Origin: UBA668 sp040081465
GTDB taxonomy: Bacteria > Actinomycetota > Acidimicrobiia > Acidimicrobiales > Ilumatobacteraceae
DNA length: 64,000 nucleotides
Reading direction: 5' to 3'
Assembly (NCBI GenBank): GCA_040081465.1
Contig: JBEBGL010000003.1
Location: 254,898 to 318,897, forward strand
In this document: positions 1-8,660 of the stretch, one piece after another
How positions within the stretch are numbered: position 1 is the first letter of the stretch
How the letters are laid out: the number at the start of each line of letters is the position of its first letter
Position numbers and translations under genes: made by a program
The notes under the pieces: model-generated
The model's input: the letters and a program-made list of their open reading frames with translations, nothing else
Told to the model about the DNA's origin: nothing
Databases searched by the model: none

Positions 1-570
1 CGCGTTGAAGCCGAAGGTCACATGGAATGGATCGACGGGAACATTGGGTCCAAGCTCACGATGAAATATCCGAGCGTGTACTTGGTCGGTCCGAAGGCGA
101 CGGGTGAAGTGCTTTCGGTTGCATACGCGGGCGCTGGTCAGCACCAGGATGCTGGCGCAAAGATGGTGCACGCAGCACCCGAGACAACATCCAAGATCGT
201 CTCGAAGTCGATCTCGAAGGACGGCGGCATCACGACCTACCGCGGCCTCGTTCGTGTCGACGAAGGGGCTTACGGTTGCAAGAGCCATGTGCAATGCGAC
301 GCGCTGATTCTCGACGAAGACAGCGAGAGTCGCACGTTTCCATACATGGAAGTCGGCGAGCGCGATGCGGAGATTGGCCACGAAGCCACAGTCTCCAAGA
401 TCGCCGACGAACAGCTCTTCTATCTCATGTCGCGCGGCCTTTCGCAGGAACAGGCAATGGGCATGGTTGTCAACGGATTCATCGAGCCGATCACTCGCAC
501 GCTGCCCATGGAATACGCGGTTGAGTGGAGTCGCCTGATCGAGCTGCAGATGGAAGGCAGCGTCGGCTAG
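1..570 (+). CDS. sufB: SufB, Fe-S assembly scaffold (5' end outside window)
   Basis: The frame is open from base 1 with no start in the window, giving 189 codons ending in TAG. SufB is the scaffold subunit of the cytoplasmic SufBCD Fe-S cluster assembly complex. The visible part is the C-terminal half of the beta-helix core plus the terminal helices. The segment HVQCDALIL holds the Cys that corresponds, from family knowledge, to E. coli Cys405, and GHEATVSKI holds the Glu corresponding to Glu434; both are needed for cluster building. Two small genes separate it from sufD, which is unusual because sufB and sufD are normally adjacent. Identity is secure; only the start is missing. Confidence 0.95.
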   Translation, partial: RVEAEGHMEWIDGNIGSKLTMKYPSVYLVGPKATGEVLSVAYAGAGQHQDAGAKMVHAAPETTSKIVSKSISKDGGITTYRGLVRVDEGAYGCKSHVQCDALILDEDSESRTFPYMEVGERDAEIGHEATVSKIADEQLFYLMSRGLSQEQAMGMVVNGFIEPITRTLPMEYAVEWSRLIELQMEGSVG

Positions 571-603
571 TCGGGGCGACTCTCTCCTGCAAGAATCGAA
601 TCT

Positions 604-1380
604 GTGGAACAGACTCAGGACTACGACGACAATCTGGTGATGCTCCTTGAAGTGCTGTGGGGCGAGGGTTATCTGTCGCCCGGCGGCGATCACGAGACAG
701 CTTTAGTAGTCGACGGACTCGACCTACGAGACAAGCGCGTGCTCGACCTCGGTTGCGGCACCGGTGGGTGCGCGCTCTTCATTGCGAGCGAGTTTGGACC
801 GGCCGAAGTGGTCGGAGTCGACGTCGAAGCTGGCGTAGTCGAAAAGGCCATCGCTAACGCAGTGGCCGCCGGACTCGAAGATCTTGTCGCGTTCGTACAG
901 ATAGAGCCCGGCCCGCTGCCCTTCGCGGACGAAGAGTTCGACGTCGTCTTCAGCAAGGACTCGATTGTGCACATCCCCGACAAGCACGCACTTGCGCACG
1001 AACTGTTCCGAGTGTTGGCCCCCGCTGGCGTGTTCGCCGCTAGCGATTGGATGAGCGGCAGCGACGAGCCACCATCGCCCGCGTTGTTGCACTATCAACA
1101 ACTAGAGGGTCTTGGCTTCGGCCTCGCGTCCCCGGATGTTTACTTCAGCGCGCTGCGCGGCGCCGGCTTCGAGCAAGTGTCGTACCTCGATCGCACTCCA
1201 TGGCTGGCGGCGCGTTCGCACGTCGAGCTGGAAGATCTCGACGGGCGTCTGCGACCGGTGATCGAGGCCAGGGTTGGCCGAGAGTTCCTCGATCACGAAG
1301 TCGAGGTGTGGCAAGCACTGTGCGCCGTCTTCGACAGCAGGGAACTCGGCGCCGGCCATTGGAGAGCAGTCAAGCCCTAG
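604..1380 (+). CDS. Class I SAM-dependent methyltransferase
   Basis: 258 residues from a GTG start, 33 bases after sufB. An AAGAAT hexamer ending 7 bases before the GTG could be a weak -10. The SAM-binding motif LDLGCGTGG is at residues 47-55, with the acidic end of strand 2 (VGVDVEAG) after it. The C-terminal half (DWMSGSDEP, then HYQQLEGLGFGLASP) resembles small-molecule N-methyltransferases of the phosphoethanolamine/sarcosine-dimethylglycine type, but the substrate cannot be read from sequence. It sits between sufB and sufD and is probably co-transcribed with them; no role in Fe-S assembly is known to me. Confidence 0.8.
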   Translation: MEQTQDYDDNLVMLLEVLWGEGYLSPGGDHETALVVDGLDLRDKRVLDLGCGTGGCALFIASEFGPAEVVGVDVEAGVVEKAIANAVAAGLEDLVAFVQIEPGPLPFADEEFDVVFSKDSIVHIPDKHALAHELFRVLAPAGVFAASDWMSGSDEPPSPALLHYQQLEGLGFGLASPDVYFSALRGAGFEQVSYLDRTPWLAARSHVELEDLDGRLRPVIEARVGREFLDHEVEVWQALCAVFDSRELGAGHWRAVKP

Positions 1381-1430
1381 CGCGCAGATCGTGCCCTCGG
1401 TTCTGGCACTGGTGCTGGCAGAATGGCGCA

Positions 1431-1793
1431 ATGCCCATGCGTCAGGAGTGCAAGCACTTCGAGAGCCGCACCTACCCGAACGGCGAAACCGTGCGTAAGT
1501 GCGACATCGACCTTGCCCCCGACGCGCCGTGGCGTTGCCCGGCACAGTGCACTGGATTTCAGCCACGCATGGACGCCGGATGGACATATGGCTCGATGGT
1601 CGCCAGCCAGACCCCCGATGAACCACCGGGTCTCGACGATGGTTCGGCCGCAGCGTTGCTCGATGAAGCCGAGGACTTCCTCAACTCGATCGGCGCGCAG
1701 GTGCTCGCTGAAGTCCAGCTCGAGAAGGCGAAGCGCGACAACCATCCGGCCGGCGGACGCAAGCGATCCAAGAAGCGCAAGCGCAAAAACTGA
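1431..1793 (+). CDS. Small four-cysteine protein with basic tail, unknown function
   Basis: 120 residues; the longer frame upstream overlaps the methyltransferase and is not needed. CAGAAT lies 6 bases before this ATG. The N-terminus has four cysteines at residues 7, 24, 36 and 40 (spacing C-x16-C-x11-C-x3-C), a pattern suited to binding zinc or an Fe-S cluster. The middle is acidic and helical, and the last dozen residues are almost all Lys and Arg (KRSKKRKRKN). I do not recognise the family. Its place between sufB and sufD makes a link with Fe-S metabolism possible, but this is inference from location only. Confidence 0.65.
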   Translation: MPMRQECKHFESRTYPNGETVRKCDIDLAPDAPWRCPAQCTGFQPRMDAGWTYGSMVASQTPDEPPGLDDGSAAALLDEAEDFLNSIGAQVLAEVQLEKAKRDNHPAGGRKRSKKRKRKN

Positions 1794-1832
1794 TCGCGGC
1801 GCCGTCGTAGCGATTGCGACCCCGATGATTAG

Positions 1833-1852
1833 TACTACGTGCGTAGTAGAAT
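1833..1852 (+). promoter_or_regulatory. Palindrome and leaderless -10 upstream of sufD
   Basis: TACTACG (1833-1839), TG, CGTAGTA (1842-1848) is a perfect 7-base inverted repeat. It overlaps the first base pair of a TAGAAT -10 hexamer at 1847-1852, which ends 7 bases before the GTG at 1860. The arrangement suggests a repressor site over a leaderless promoter. The same CTAC-N4-GTAG core occurs upstream of sufC2. Confidence 0.6.
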
Positions 1853-1859
1853 TCCTGCC

Positions 1860-2963
1860 GTGTCAGTGCTGGTGCCAGCGTCAACTTCAACGGAAACGAT
1901 CGTTCTGCCTTCTCCCGAGCAGGAGGTTTGGCGCTACAGCCGAATCGGCGAACTCGACCTAGCCAAGTTCACGCCCGCAGAAGTTCGCACGACGGTGACG
2001 GGTGCGGAAGCCCTCCAACCGGCTTCCCCGGCGTTGGTCGACGAACTTGTCGCCAGCATGACCCCGCACGATGTGTTCGACGAGTTGAACGCCACCTTCA
2101 ACCGCACTGTGGCCATCAGCGTTCCGGCCGGCAAAGTTCTGCACGAGCCGATCATCGTTACCCACCACATCGAGGGCGACGGCGTGGCGCTGTACCCGCG
2201 CTTGTTGATTCACGGCGGCGCCGACAGCCAATTCACCGTCGTCGAGCGTTTCGAAAGCGCGGACGACACGTTCGCGCTTGTCGTGCCCCGGCTGGTCGTC
2301 CACGCATCACAAGCGGCCCGCGTCTCGTACTTAGGCGTCAACCTTCTCGGCCCGCGTGTGTGGCAACTCGCGCACCAGCAGGCAACCGGTGAACGCGACA
2401 GCACCACCTTGCTCGCAACCGTTGCGTTGGGCGGCGACTACGCCCGCGTGCGCACCGATGCACGTGTCGTTGGCCAAGGTGCAACCACTAAACAGATCGC
2501 GCTCTATTACGCCGACGGCACGCAGATGCACGACTTCCGCACCTTGCAAGACCATGTCGCGCCGCGCACCAACAGCGACCTGTTGTTCAAGGGCGCTGTC
2601 CAGGACACAGCGAAGAGTGTGTACACGGGCCTCATCCGCATTCGCGAAGAAGCCAAAGGTTCGGTTGCATTCCAAACGAATCGCAACCTAACGCTCAGCG
2701 CTGGTGCGTGGGCCGAGAGCGTGCCCAATCTCGACATCAAAACCAACGACGTGAAGTGCAGTCATGCCAGTTCCGTTGGCCCGATCGACGAAGACCAGCG
2801 GTTCTATCTCGAGAGCCGCGGCATCCCGCCCGACGTTGCCCAGCGACTCGTCGTCCTCGGGTTCTTCGATGATGTGCTTGCAATGCTGCCCGTCGGCGAT
2901 ATGCGTGGAGATCTGCGCGCCCGCGTCGAACGCAAGCTGGTCGGCAGCGCGGTGGTGTCATGA
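1860..2963 (+). CDS. sufD: SufD, Fe-S assembly complex subunit
   Basis: 367 residues from GTG 1860. A GTG at 1839 is in frame but lies inside the palindrome and -10 element, so 1860 is preferred as a leaderless start. SufD pairs with SufB in the SufBCD complex, which assembles Fe-S clusters and takes iron and sulfur. The C-terminal VKCSHASSVGPID segment keeps the Cys and His that correspond to E. coli SufD Cys358 and His360, followed by the family's RFYLESRGI and a short helical end. The stop overlaps the Rieske gene start (ATGA). The length is close to the family norm. Confidence 0.93.
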   Translation: MSVLVPASTSTETIVLPSPEQEVWRYSRIGELDLAKFTPAEVRTTVTGAEALQPASPALVDELVASMTPHDVFDELNATFNRTVAISVPAGKVLHEPIIVTHHIEGDGVALYPRLLIHGGADSQFTVVERFESADDTFALVVPRLVVHASQAARVSYLGVNLLGPRVWQLAHQQATGERDSTTLLATVALGGDYARVRTDARVVGQGATTKQIALYYADGTQMHDFRTLQDHVAPRTNSDLLFKGAVQDTAKSVYTGLIRIREEAKGSVAFQTNRNLTLSAGAWAESVPNLDIKTNDVKCSHASSVGPIDEDQRFYLESRGIPPDVAQRLVVLGFFDDVLAMLPVGDMRGDLRARVERKLVGSAVVS

Positions 2964-3286
2964 CCGTCGTGTGCAAGTTCGACGAGTTGGCACCGAACAG
3001 CGCCACCCGATTCATGGTCAACGATGTGCCGGTCGCCGTCGTGCGTCTCGGCGACGACGTGTATGCGATCGGCGATACGTGCAGCCACGCCGAAGTCTCG
3101 CTCAGCGAGGGCGAAGTGTGGGCCGACGAGAAGTCGCTCGAATGCTGGAAGCACGGCAGCAGGTTCGACCTTGTCGCCGGCGAGCCGATCACGCTGCCAG
3201 CGACAATGCCAGTTCCGTTATTCGTCGCCCGCGTCGTCGACGGAAATGTCGAGATCACCGTTGAACACGAGGCATCGCCGTCATGA
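2960..3286 (+). CDS. Rieske-type [2Fe-2S] ferredoxin
   Basis: 108 residues. The Rieske ligands are complete: Cys41-x-His43 and Cys62-x2-His65, with 18 residues between the pairs. The protein is one small Rieske domain without oxygenase or membrane parts, like the non-haem dioxygenase ferredoxins often found in actinobacterial suf operons. It overlaps sufD and sufC1 by ATGA junctions, so the three are translated as a unit. It could supply electrons during cluster assembly or be a cluster recipient; the sequence does not decide. Confidence 0.9.
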   Translation: MTVVCKFDELAPNSATRFMVNDVPVAVVRLGDDVYAIGDTCSHAEVSLSEGEVWADEKSLECWKHGSRFDLVAGEPITLPATMPVPLFVARVVDGNVEITVEHEASPS

Positions 3287-4035
3287 GCACGCTCGAGATC
3301 AAAGGCATCGTCGCTTCGGTGGCGGGCAAGCACATTCTCAACGGCATCGACCTGACCATCAACTCGGGTGAAGTGCACGCGGTGATGGGTCCCAATGGCG
3401 CTGGTAAAAGCACGCTGAGCGCCGTGATCATGGGCAAGCCCGGCTACGAAGTGCACAGCGGCCAGGTGTTGCTCGACGGTGTCGACCTGCTCGCGCTGCC
3501 GGCATGGCAACGCGCGCAAGCAGGCGTTCATCTCGTGTCGCAATATCCCAGCGAGGTGCCCGGCGTCAGCCTCACCGACATGTTGTCCGCCGCCTACGAC
3601 GCACGCGGCCGCGCAACGAACGGCTTGACTGCTTTGGTGGCCGCGGAGGCGGGGCGCATCAACTTCCCAGTCGCCCTACTCGATCGCTCGTTGAACGTTG
3701 ACTTTTCTGGCGGCGAAAAGAAGCGCAACGAGACTGTGCAACTCGCATTGCTTTCTCCTAAGTTCGCGATTCTGGACGAACTTGATTCCGGTCTCGACCT
3801 CGATGCGCTCAGCGACTGTGCGCGTCGAGTTGAGGATCTAACGAACACGGACGGCCCTAACGGTCGCCTTGGTGTACTCGCGATCACGCACTACAACCGC
3901 TTGCTCGAGGAATTGTTGCCCGATCGCGTTCACATTCTCGTGAAGGGTCGCATCGTCGCATCCGGTGGCCGCGAGCTGGCCGACCAGCTCGAGCGCGATG
4001 GCTACGAAGCATTCACCGAGGCGTCGGTCGCGTAA
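3283..4035 (+). CDS. sufC: SufC paralogue 1, ABC-type ATPase of the SufBCD complex
   Basis: 250 residues. The Walker A GPNGAGKS is at 36-43, the signature FSGGEKKRNE at 141-150 and Walker B with AILDELDSGLD at 162-172. SufC is a cytoplasmic ATPase that binds SufB and SufD and drives their conformational change. This copy differs from the usual pattern: DELDSG replaces the near-universal DETDSG, and VSQYPSEVPG replaces FQYPQEIPG. The second copy at 7898-8653 is the canonical one. It overlaps the Rieske gene by ATGA and the next gene by one base (TAATG). Confidence 0.9.
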   Translation: MSTLEIKGIVASVAGKHILNGIDLTINSGEVHAVMGPNGAGKSTLSAVIMGKPGYEVHSGQVLLDGVDLLALPAWQRAQAGVHLVSQYPSEVPGVSLTDMLSAAYDARGRATNGLTALVAAEAGRINFPVALLDRSLNVDFSGGEKKRNETVQLALLSPKFAILDELDSGLDLDALSDCARRVEDLTNTDGPNGRLGVLAITHYNRLLEELLPDRVHILVKGRIVASGGRELADQLERDGYEAFTEASVA

Positions 4036-4517
4036 TGAGTGAGCCGCAGCATCCGAACGTCACGCGCGTCGTCGACGCTGGTTCCGCCCTCGGCCTAACA
4101 ATCGTTCCTCGTCGATTTCCGGAAGGTACGAAGACGGCGGCCGACGCAGCTGCCGCAATCGGAGTCGACGTCGGACAGATCGTGAAGAGCCTGATCTTCG
4201 CCGTCGACGGCGAAGTTGTGCTCGCGTACGTAAGCGGCGCGAACAAGCTCGACGAGAAGAAGCTGGCATCGGCGGCCGGGGGAGCGAAGTGTGCACGTGT
4301 CGATGCCGACGCGGTTCGCGAAGCAACTGGCTTCCCGATTGGTGGCGTGCCCCCGTTTGGCCACAAGACGCAACTGCAAGTCTTCATCGACCCCGACTTG
4401 TTGCAGTACGAAGAAGTGTGGGCAGCCGCCGGCACCTGGACCGACGTCTTCGGAATCGAGCCTCAGCAGTTAGTGGAAGCCAGCGGCGGGAAGATCACCG
4501 ACCTAGCTGCCCGCTGA
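4035..4517 (+). CDS. YbaK/EbsC-type aminoacyl-tRNA deacylase
   Basis: 160 residues forming one YbaK domain. Family members hydrolyse mischarged Cys- or Ala-tRNA(Pro) in trans. Seen here are the conserved KSLIFAVDG strand with its catalytic-region Lys, VSGANKLDEKKL, and GGVPPFGHK near residue 110. Its start overlaps the sufC1 stop, so it ends the first suf transcript. It is not an Fe-S protein, and co-transcription may simply be convenience. The exact tRNA substrate (Cys versus Ala or other) cannot be assigned. Confidence 0.85.
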   Translation: MSEPQHPNVTRVVDAGSALGLTIVPRRFPEGTKTAADAAAAIGVDVGQIVKSLIFAVDGEVVLAYVSGANKLDEKKLASAAGGAKCARVDADAVREATGFPIGGVPPFGHKTQLQVFIDPDLLQYEEVWAAAGTWTDVFGIEPQQLVEASGGKITDLAAR

Positions 4518-4533
4518 CACGTGCGGTTGGCGT

Positions 4534-5226
4534 TCAGCCCGAGCCGGGTAACCAGCCTTTCGGATCGCGACCCAACTCGGCGAAGCGCTTCTTGATCCAC
4601 ACCGGGACCTCCATCGGTTCGCCCCTGCGGATGGATGCAACCTGCTCGCCGTCTTCGTCCCAGATATGGCAGGTGTTTAGGTTCATCGCCATCGCACGAT
4701 CTCGCGCCTCCGGACTAATGGCCGACGGCGACGGCAGAGCACTTCCGTTGCCATCGCTCTCGCGTGCGACCACCATCCGAAACGACCACATTGACTGAAC
4801 CGCCACGGGAGCCATCGCCTGCAACAAGGCGGTGGTGTGAGTGCACCCACGAGGCCCGCCGAACAGTTCGCGCACCTTGTGCGTGAAACCGCGCGCAATC
4901 GAGAGTCCGATGAGGTTGTGGTAGTGGTCCTCGATCTTTGGGCAACCGGTATTCGGGTGCGCCTCCATCACGAGGTTTGCCCACGTGATCTCCAGCGAAG
5001 GAACCGCGATGTGTAAGTCGAGGATCATGTGGTGCACGGTCAACGGCTCGAGGTCATCGACGATGTACAACCCTGGCGGCTTCTGATCGCGAATCGCGCC
5101 ACGCAACCACAGGGTCGAGTTGTCCTTGCGATACGCACGTACCACGTACGACCGCTCGTGAATCAGGTCGGTCAGCGGGTCGATGCCGTCAGGGTGAGGT
5201 GCAATGTCGTCGAAGAACTCGTGCAT
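4534..5226 (-). CDS. DUF2889 family protein
   Basis: 230 residues. The N-terminal part (ERSYVVRAYRK, then GLYIVDDLEPLTVHHMILDL) and the central CTHTTALLQAMAP helix followed by NTCHIWDEDG are the marks of DUF2889, a family of unknown biochemical role found in actinobacteria and proteobacteria, often near acyl-CoA or nucleoside metabolism. It contains conserved His and Cys residues but no recognised catalytic motif. It lies three bases after the nucleoside hydrolase gene and is its operon partner. Confidence 0.75.
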   Translation of the reverse strand: MHEFFDDIAPHPDGIDPLTDLIHERSYVVRAYRKDNSTLWLRGAIRDQKPPGLYIVDDLEPLTVHHMILDLHIAVPSLEITWANLVMEAHPNTGCPKIEDHYHNLIGLSIARGFTHKVRELFGGPRGCTHTTALLQAMAPVAVQSMWSFRMVVARESDGNGSALPSPSAISPEARDRAMAMNLNTCHIWDEDGEQVASIRRGEPMEVPVWIKKRFAELGRDPKGWLPGSG

Positions 5227-5229
5227 ACG

Positions 5230-6198
5230 TCAGGCGACTGTAAGACGATCGAGTTCGATCGCTACTACCGCAGGCCCGTCGACCTCGGTGAGAATGGTCA
5301 CAGGCCTGCGGTCGGTCCACGGCCCGCCCGGCATCAGGTGACGGATCGAAGGCCATGTCTTGCCGCGGCCGACGCCATCGCCACAATCAACACGAATCGG
5401 ATGTGCGACGGTGGCGTAGTGCTGCGGAGCAAGCATGTACGAGATGCAGGTGCTGTCGTGCACGAACACGCCGTCGGTCTTGCCTTTTGCGCGGTGGAAG
5501 TCGTTGTAATGCGGCAATATCTGGGCCGCCAGCCGTGCGCGCGGATTGTCGACTGTCGCAATCAGCTCGATGTGCTCGTTTGTCATCACGGTGCGCTCGG
5601 TTACATCGAGCCCGCACATCACGATCGGGCAGTCGGCACCAAACACAATGTCGGCAGCTTCGGGATCGTTGATGATGTTGGCCTCAGCCGCCGGCGATGC
5701 GTTACCCGGGCAAAACGCATTGCCACCCATGATGATCATGCTGTTCAAGTGCTGGGGCAGTTCGGGGCACAACTGCATCGCTAGGGCGATGTTTGTGAGC
5801 GGACCAATCGGAACCAAGGTGATTTCGCCCGGAGCGGCGAGCACTTGCTCGACAATGAAGTGCGCGGCGTCGAGCGCGTGCGGCTTGCGTGTTGACGAAG
5901 GAATGGCGATATCGGCGAGGCCGTTGTCGCCATGCACAAACGTCGCCGGCCCTCGATAGTCCATCGCCAGCGGCCTGCCAGCACCATGCGCGACAGGAAT
6001 GTCGCTTCGGCCGGCGACATCGAGGATGTACAACGCGTTGGTGGTGCACGTTTCGACGTGCGCATTACCGAACACAGTGGTCAGCCCGATGACATCGAGC
6101 TCGGGTGAGGCCAGGGCGTAGATGATGGCCATCGCATCGTCGATGCCAGGGTCGGTGTCGATGATGATCTTGCGAGGTGCGGCGGAGTTTGCACTCAT
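5230..6198 (-). CDS. Inosine-uridine-preferring nucleoside hydrolase
   Basis: 322 residues from the ATG at 6198; the longer frame to 6231 would run into sufU. The calcium-binding and catalytic N-terminal motif DTDPGIDDA is at residues 14-22, and the C-terminal Asp ligand region is in VHDSTCISYMLAP. These enzymes cleave the N-glycosidic bond of nucleosides to ribose and base for salvage. The start lies 10 bases after sufU, so it is probably read from the same transcript. Substrate preference within the family is not visible. Confidence 0.88.
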   Translation of the reverse strand: MSANSAAPRKIIIDTDPGIDDAMAIIYALASPELDVIGLTTVFGNAHVETCTTNALYILDVAGRSDIPVAHGAGRPLAMDYRGPATFVHGDNGLADIAIPSSTRKPHALDAAHFIVEQVLAAPGEITLVPIGPLTNIALAMQLCPELPQHLNSMIIMGGNAFCPGNASPAAEANIINDPEAADIVFGADCPIVMCGLDVTERTVMTNEHIELIATVDNPRARLAAQILPHYNDFHRAKGKTDGVFVHDSTCISYMLAPQHYATVAHPIRVDCGDGVGRGKTWPSIRHLMPGGPWTDRRPVTILTEVDGPAVVAIELDRLTVA

Positions 6199-6208
6199 GA
6201 CGTGTAGC

Positions 6209-6655
6209 TCACGACTGTGCGAGAGCTTCAAGCAGTGTGTTCCACGACAGGGTTGCGCACTTGATACGCACTGGGTACTTGACTACACCCTGCAGCGCTT
6301 CGAGATCGCCGAGCTTCACGTTCGGATCGGGTTCGATCGGATTGCCGTCTTCGTCGGGAATGCTCATCATTCCCTTGAAGCGACGCACTAGCGCGCGCAC
6401 TTCGGGCAGTGGCTTGCCCTTGATCGCCTGGCTCATCATGCTCGCCGAACTCTGCGAGATGCTGCAGCCCTGGCCGCCGACCTTCACGTCTTTCACGATG
6501 TCGCCTTCGACCTGCAGGTACACATCGATCTCGTCGCCGCACAACGGGTTGTGTCCGACTGCGTGCGCCGCGGGCGGGGGAAGCTCGCCGCGGTTACGCG
6601 GCGTGCGGTGGTGATCGAGAATGATCTCGCGGTAAAGGTCTTCTAAACCGGGCAT
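6209..6655 (-). CDS. sufU: SufU, zinc-dependent sulfur acceptor for SufS
   Basis: 148 residues from ATG 6655, chosen because a perfect AGGAGG lies 6 bases upstream; the longer frame adds unrelated residues. The zinc ligands are in place: Cys39, Asp41, Cys64 and Cys133. SufU takes persulfide sulfur from SufS and passes it to SufBCD; it is the Gram-positive type with the insert between the second and third Cys (residues 93-115). It follows sufS closely. Confidence 0.93.
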   Translation of the reverse strand: MPGLEDLYREIILDHHRTPRNRGELPPPAAHAVGHNPLCGDEIDVYLQVEGDIVKDVKVGGQGCSISQSSASMMSQAIKGKPLPEVRALVRRFKGMMSIPDEDGNPIEPDPNVKLGDLEALQGVVKYPVRIKCATLSWNTLLEALAQS

Positions 6656-6665
6656 AACGAGCCTC

Positions 6666-7901
6666 CTATGACCCGAAGATATCGCTGGCGCTGTCGAGCG
6701 CGTCGGCCAGCGTGTCGACGTCCGATGTGTCGTTGTACAGATAGAAACTCGCCCGTGCCGTTGCGTTGACACCCAGCTCGTGCATCAGCGGTTTCGCGCA
6801 ATGGTGGCCGGCGCGCACGCAAACATTTCGCTGATCGAGCACCTGGCTCAGGTCGTGCGGGTGGATGCCGCGGAACTCGAGGCTGAAGGTGGCGCCGCGC
6901 ACTTCCACGTTCGACGGTCCGTGCAACTTGATGTCGTCGCCAAATCGTTCGCTCAAAGTTCGCATCGCGTAGCTCGCGACATCGATCTCGTGCTGGCGCA
7001 CATTCGCCATGCCGAGGTCGGTTAGGAAGTCGACGGCAGCACCAAGTCCGACTGCCTCGGTAATAGGTGGCGTGCCGGCCTCGAACTTGGCGGGCAACTC
7101 GGCGCACGTAAAGCCGTCGAGCTTGACGTCGAGGATCATGTTGCCGCCGCCAAGGAATGGCGGCATCGCCTGCAAGAGTTCCTCACGCCCCCACAGAACG
7201 CCGATTCCACTTGGCCCGCACATCTTGTGGCTACTGAACGCAATGAAGTCGGCACCCCACGCCTGCACATCGGTGACGTTGTGCGGCACGTACTGGCAAG
7301 CATCGACAACGGCGATCGCCCCCGCCGCGTGCGCAGCCGCGCACAATTGCTGCACGGGTGTGATGGTTCCCATGACATTGCTCATCGCTGTGAAGCCGAA
7401 CACTTTCGCACCGGCGAGCAACCCGGGCAACGTGGTGAGATCGAGTTGGCCATCGGCAGTCAACGGAACCCAACGCAGCACGATTCCTTTGTCTTGCACC
7501 AGCATTTGCCATGGCACGATGTTGGCGTGGTGCTCCATATGCGTCAGCACCACAACATCGCCGGCACCAAGATTGGCGCGGCCCCAGGCGTAGGCGACCA
7601 GGTTCAGAGCCTCAGTTGCGTTCTTGGTGAAAATGACTTCGTGTGCGCGCCGGGCGTTGATGAATCGCTGCACCTTTTCGCGAGCGCCTTCGTAGGCCTC
7701 GGTGGCGGCAGCGGCCAGGTGATAGGCGCTGCGGTTGATCGGCGCGTACGACTGCTCCATGAAGGTGGTCATCGAGTCGATCACGACCTGGGGCTTTTGT
7801 GAACTGTTGGCGGAGTCGAGGTACACCAACGGCAATCCGTTCACCTCGCGCAGCAAGATCGGGAACTGCTTCTTGATCGTCGCCGCGTCGAGCGCGCTCA
7901 T
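6666..7901 (-). CDS. sufS: SufS, cysteine desulfurase
   Basis: 411 residues. PLP-dependent enzyme that converts cysteine to alanine and leaves a persulfide on the enzyme. The PLP lysine is Lys226 in SSHKMCGPSG, the active-site Cys is Cys368 in RAGHHCAKPLM, and the THMEHHAN region at 120-127 contacts PLP. It is of the SufS subgroup and matched to SufU. It overlaps sufC2 by four bases (ATGA), giving a sufC2-sufS-sufU transcript on the strand opposite sufBD. Confidence 0.95.
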   Translation of the reverse strand: MSALDAATIKKQFPILLREVNGLPLVYLDSANSSQKPQVVIDSMTTFMEQSYAPINRSAYHLAAAATEAYEGAREKVQRFINARRAHEVIFTKNATEALNLVAYAWGRANLGAGDVVVLTHMEHHANIVPWQMLVQDKGIVLRWVPLTADGQLDLTTLPGLLAGAKVFGFTAMSNVMGTITPVQQLCAAAHAAGAIAVVDACQYVPHNVTDVQAWGADFIAFSSHKMCGPSGIGVLWGREELLQAMPPFLGGGNMILDVKLDGFTCAELPAKFEAGTPPITEAVGLGAAVDFLTDLGMANVRQHEIDVASYAMRTLSERFGDDIKLHGPSNVEVRGATFSLEFRGIHPHDLSQVLDQRNVCVRAGHHCAKPLMHELGVNATARASFYLYNDTSDVDTLADALDSASDIFGS

Positions 7902-8653
7902 CGGAAGGCCTCGTAGCCCGACGCTTCCAGTTGCGCGGCCAACTCCATCCCACCACTCGCGACGATTCGTCCATCGACCAAAATGTGCACGTGGTCTGGT
8001 TGCACCTCGTCGAGCAAACGTTGGTAGTGGGTGATCAACACCACACCCATCTGGGGTCGGTCGACACGAATTTCGCGGATGCCCTTGGCTACGGTGCGCA
8101 GCGCATCGATGTCGAGCCCGGAATCGGTCTCGTCGAGAATCGCGATGTCGGGTTCAAGAATTGCCATTTGCATCACTTCGTTGCGCTTCTTCTCGCCACC
8201 GCTGAAACCCTCGTTGAGGTAGCGGTCGACGAACGAGCTGTCCATCCCCAGGCGCTTCATCCAATCCATTGTCGCCAACCGCAGCTCTAGCACGCTGAGA
8301 TCGACGCCCTTACGGGCCGAAAGCGCCTGGCGCAGGAACTGGATGACCGACACGCCAGGAATTTCTTGCGGGTACTGGAACGCGAGGAACATGCCCGCTT
8401 TCGCGCGCACGTCGGTGGGCCAGTCGGTGACATCGTCGCCTTGAAAGAAGATTCGCCCGGAGGTGACTTCGTATTCCGGGCTGGCCAAGAGTGTGCTGGC
8501 CAGCGTGCTCTTGCCGGAACCATTCGGCCCCATGATGGCGTGCACCTCTCCGGCTGCGACGGTCAGCGAAATGCCCCGAAGGATGTCGGCCGCGGGGGCT
8601 TCATCGGTAACCGGCCGAGCGTGCAGGTTTTCGATCCGAAACAGCTCGCTCAC
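7898..8653 (-). CDS. sufC: SufC paralogue 2, canonical SufC ATPase
   Basis: 251 residues from a GTG. Walker A GPNGSGKS is at 42-49, signature FSGGEKKRNE at 150-159 and Walker B with DETDSGLDIDAL from 174. It keeps the FQYPQEIPGVS block that the first copy has lost. SufBCD complexes use two SufC subunits, so two encoded versions raise the option of a mixed SufC pair. A leaderless -10 (TAGACT, 7 bases before the GTG) gives it its own promoter downstream of the decarboxylase gene. Confidence 0.93.
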   Translation of the reverse strand: MSELFRIENLHARPVTDEAPAADILRGISLTVAAGEVHAIMGPNGSGKSTLASTLLASPEYEVTSGRIFFQGDDVTDWPTDVRAKAGMFLAFQYPQEIPGVSVIQFLRQALSARKGVDLSVLELRLATMDWMKRLGMDSSFVDRYLNEGFSGGEKKRNEVMQMAILEPDIAILDETDSGLDIDALRTVAKGIREIRVDRPQMGVVLITHYQRLLDEVQPDHVHILVDGRIVASGGMELAAQLEASGYEAFR

Positions 8654-8660
8654 ACGGTCC

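Noticed and set aside
5029..5784. 251-residue plus-strand frame
   Set aside because: Shadow of the nucleoside hydrolase and DUF2889 genes; no family pattern.
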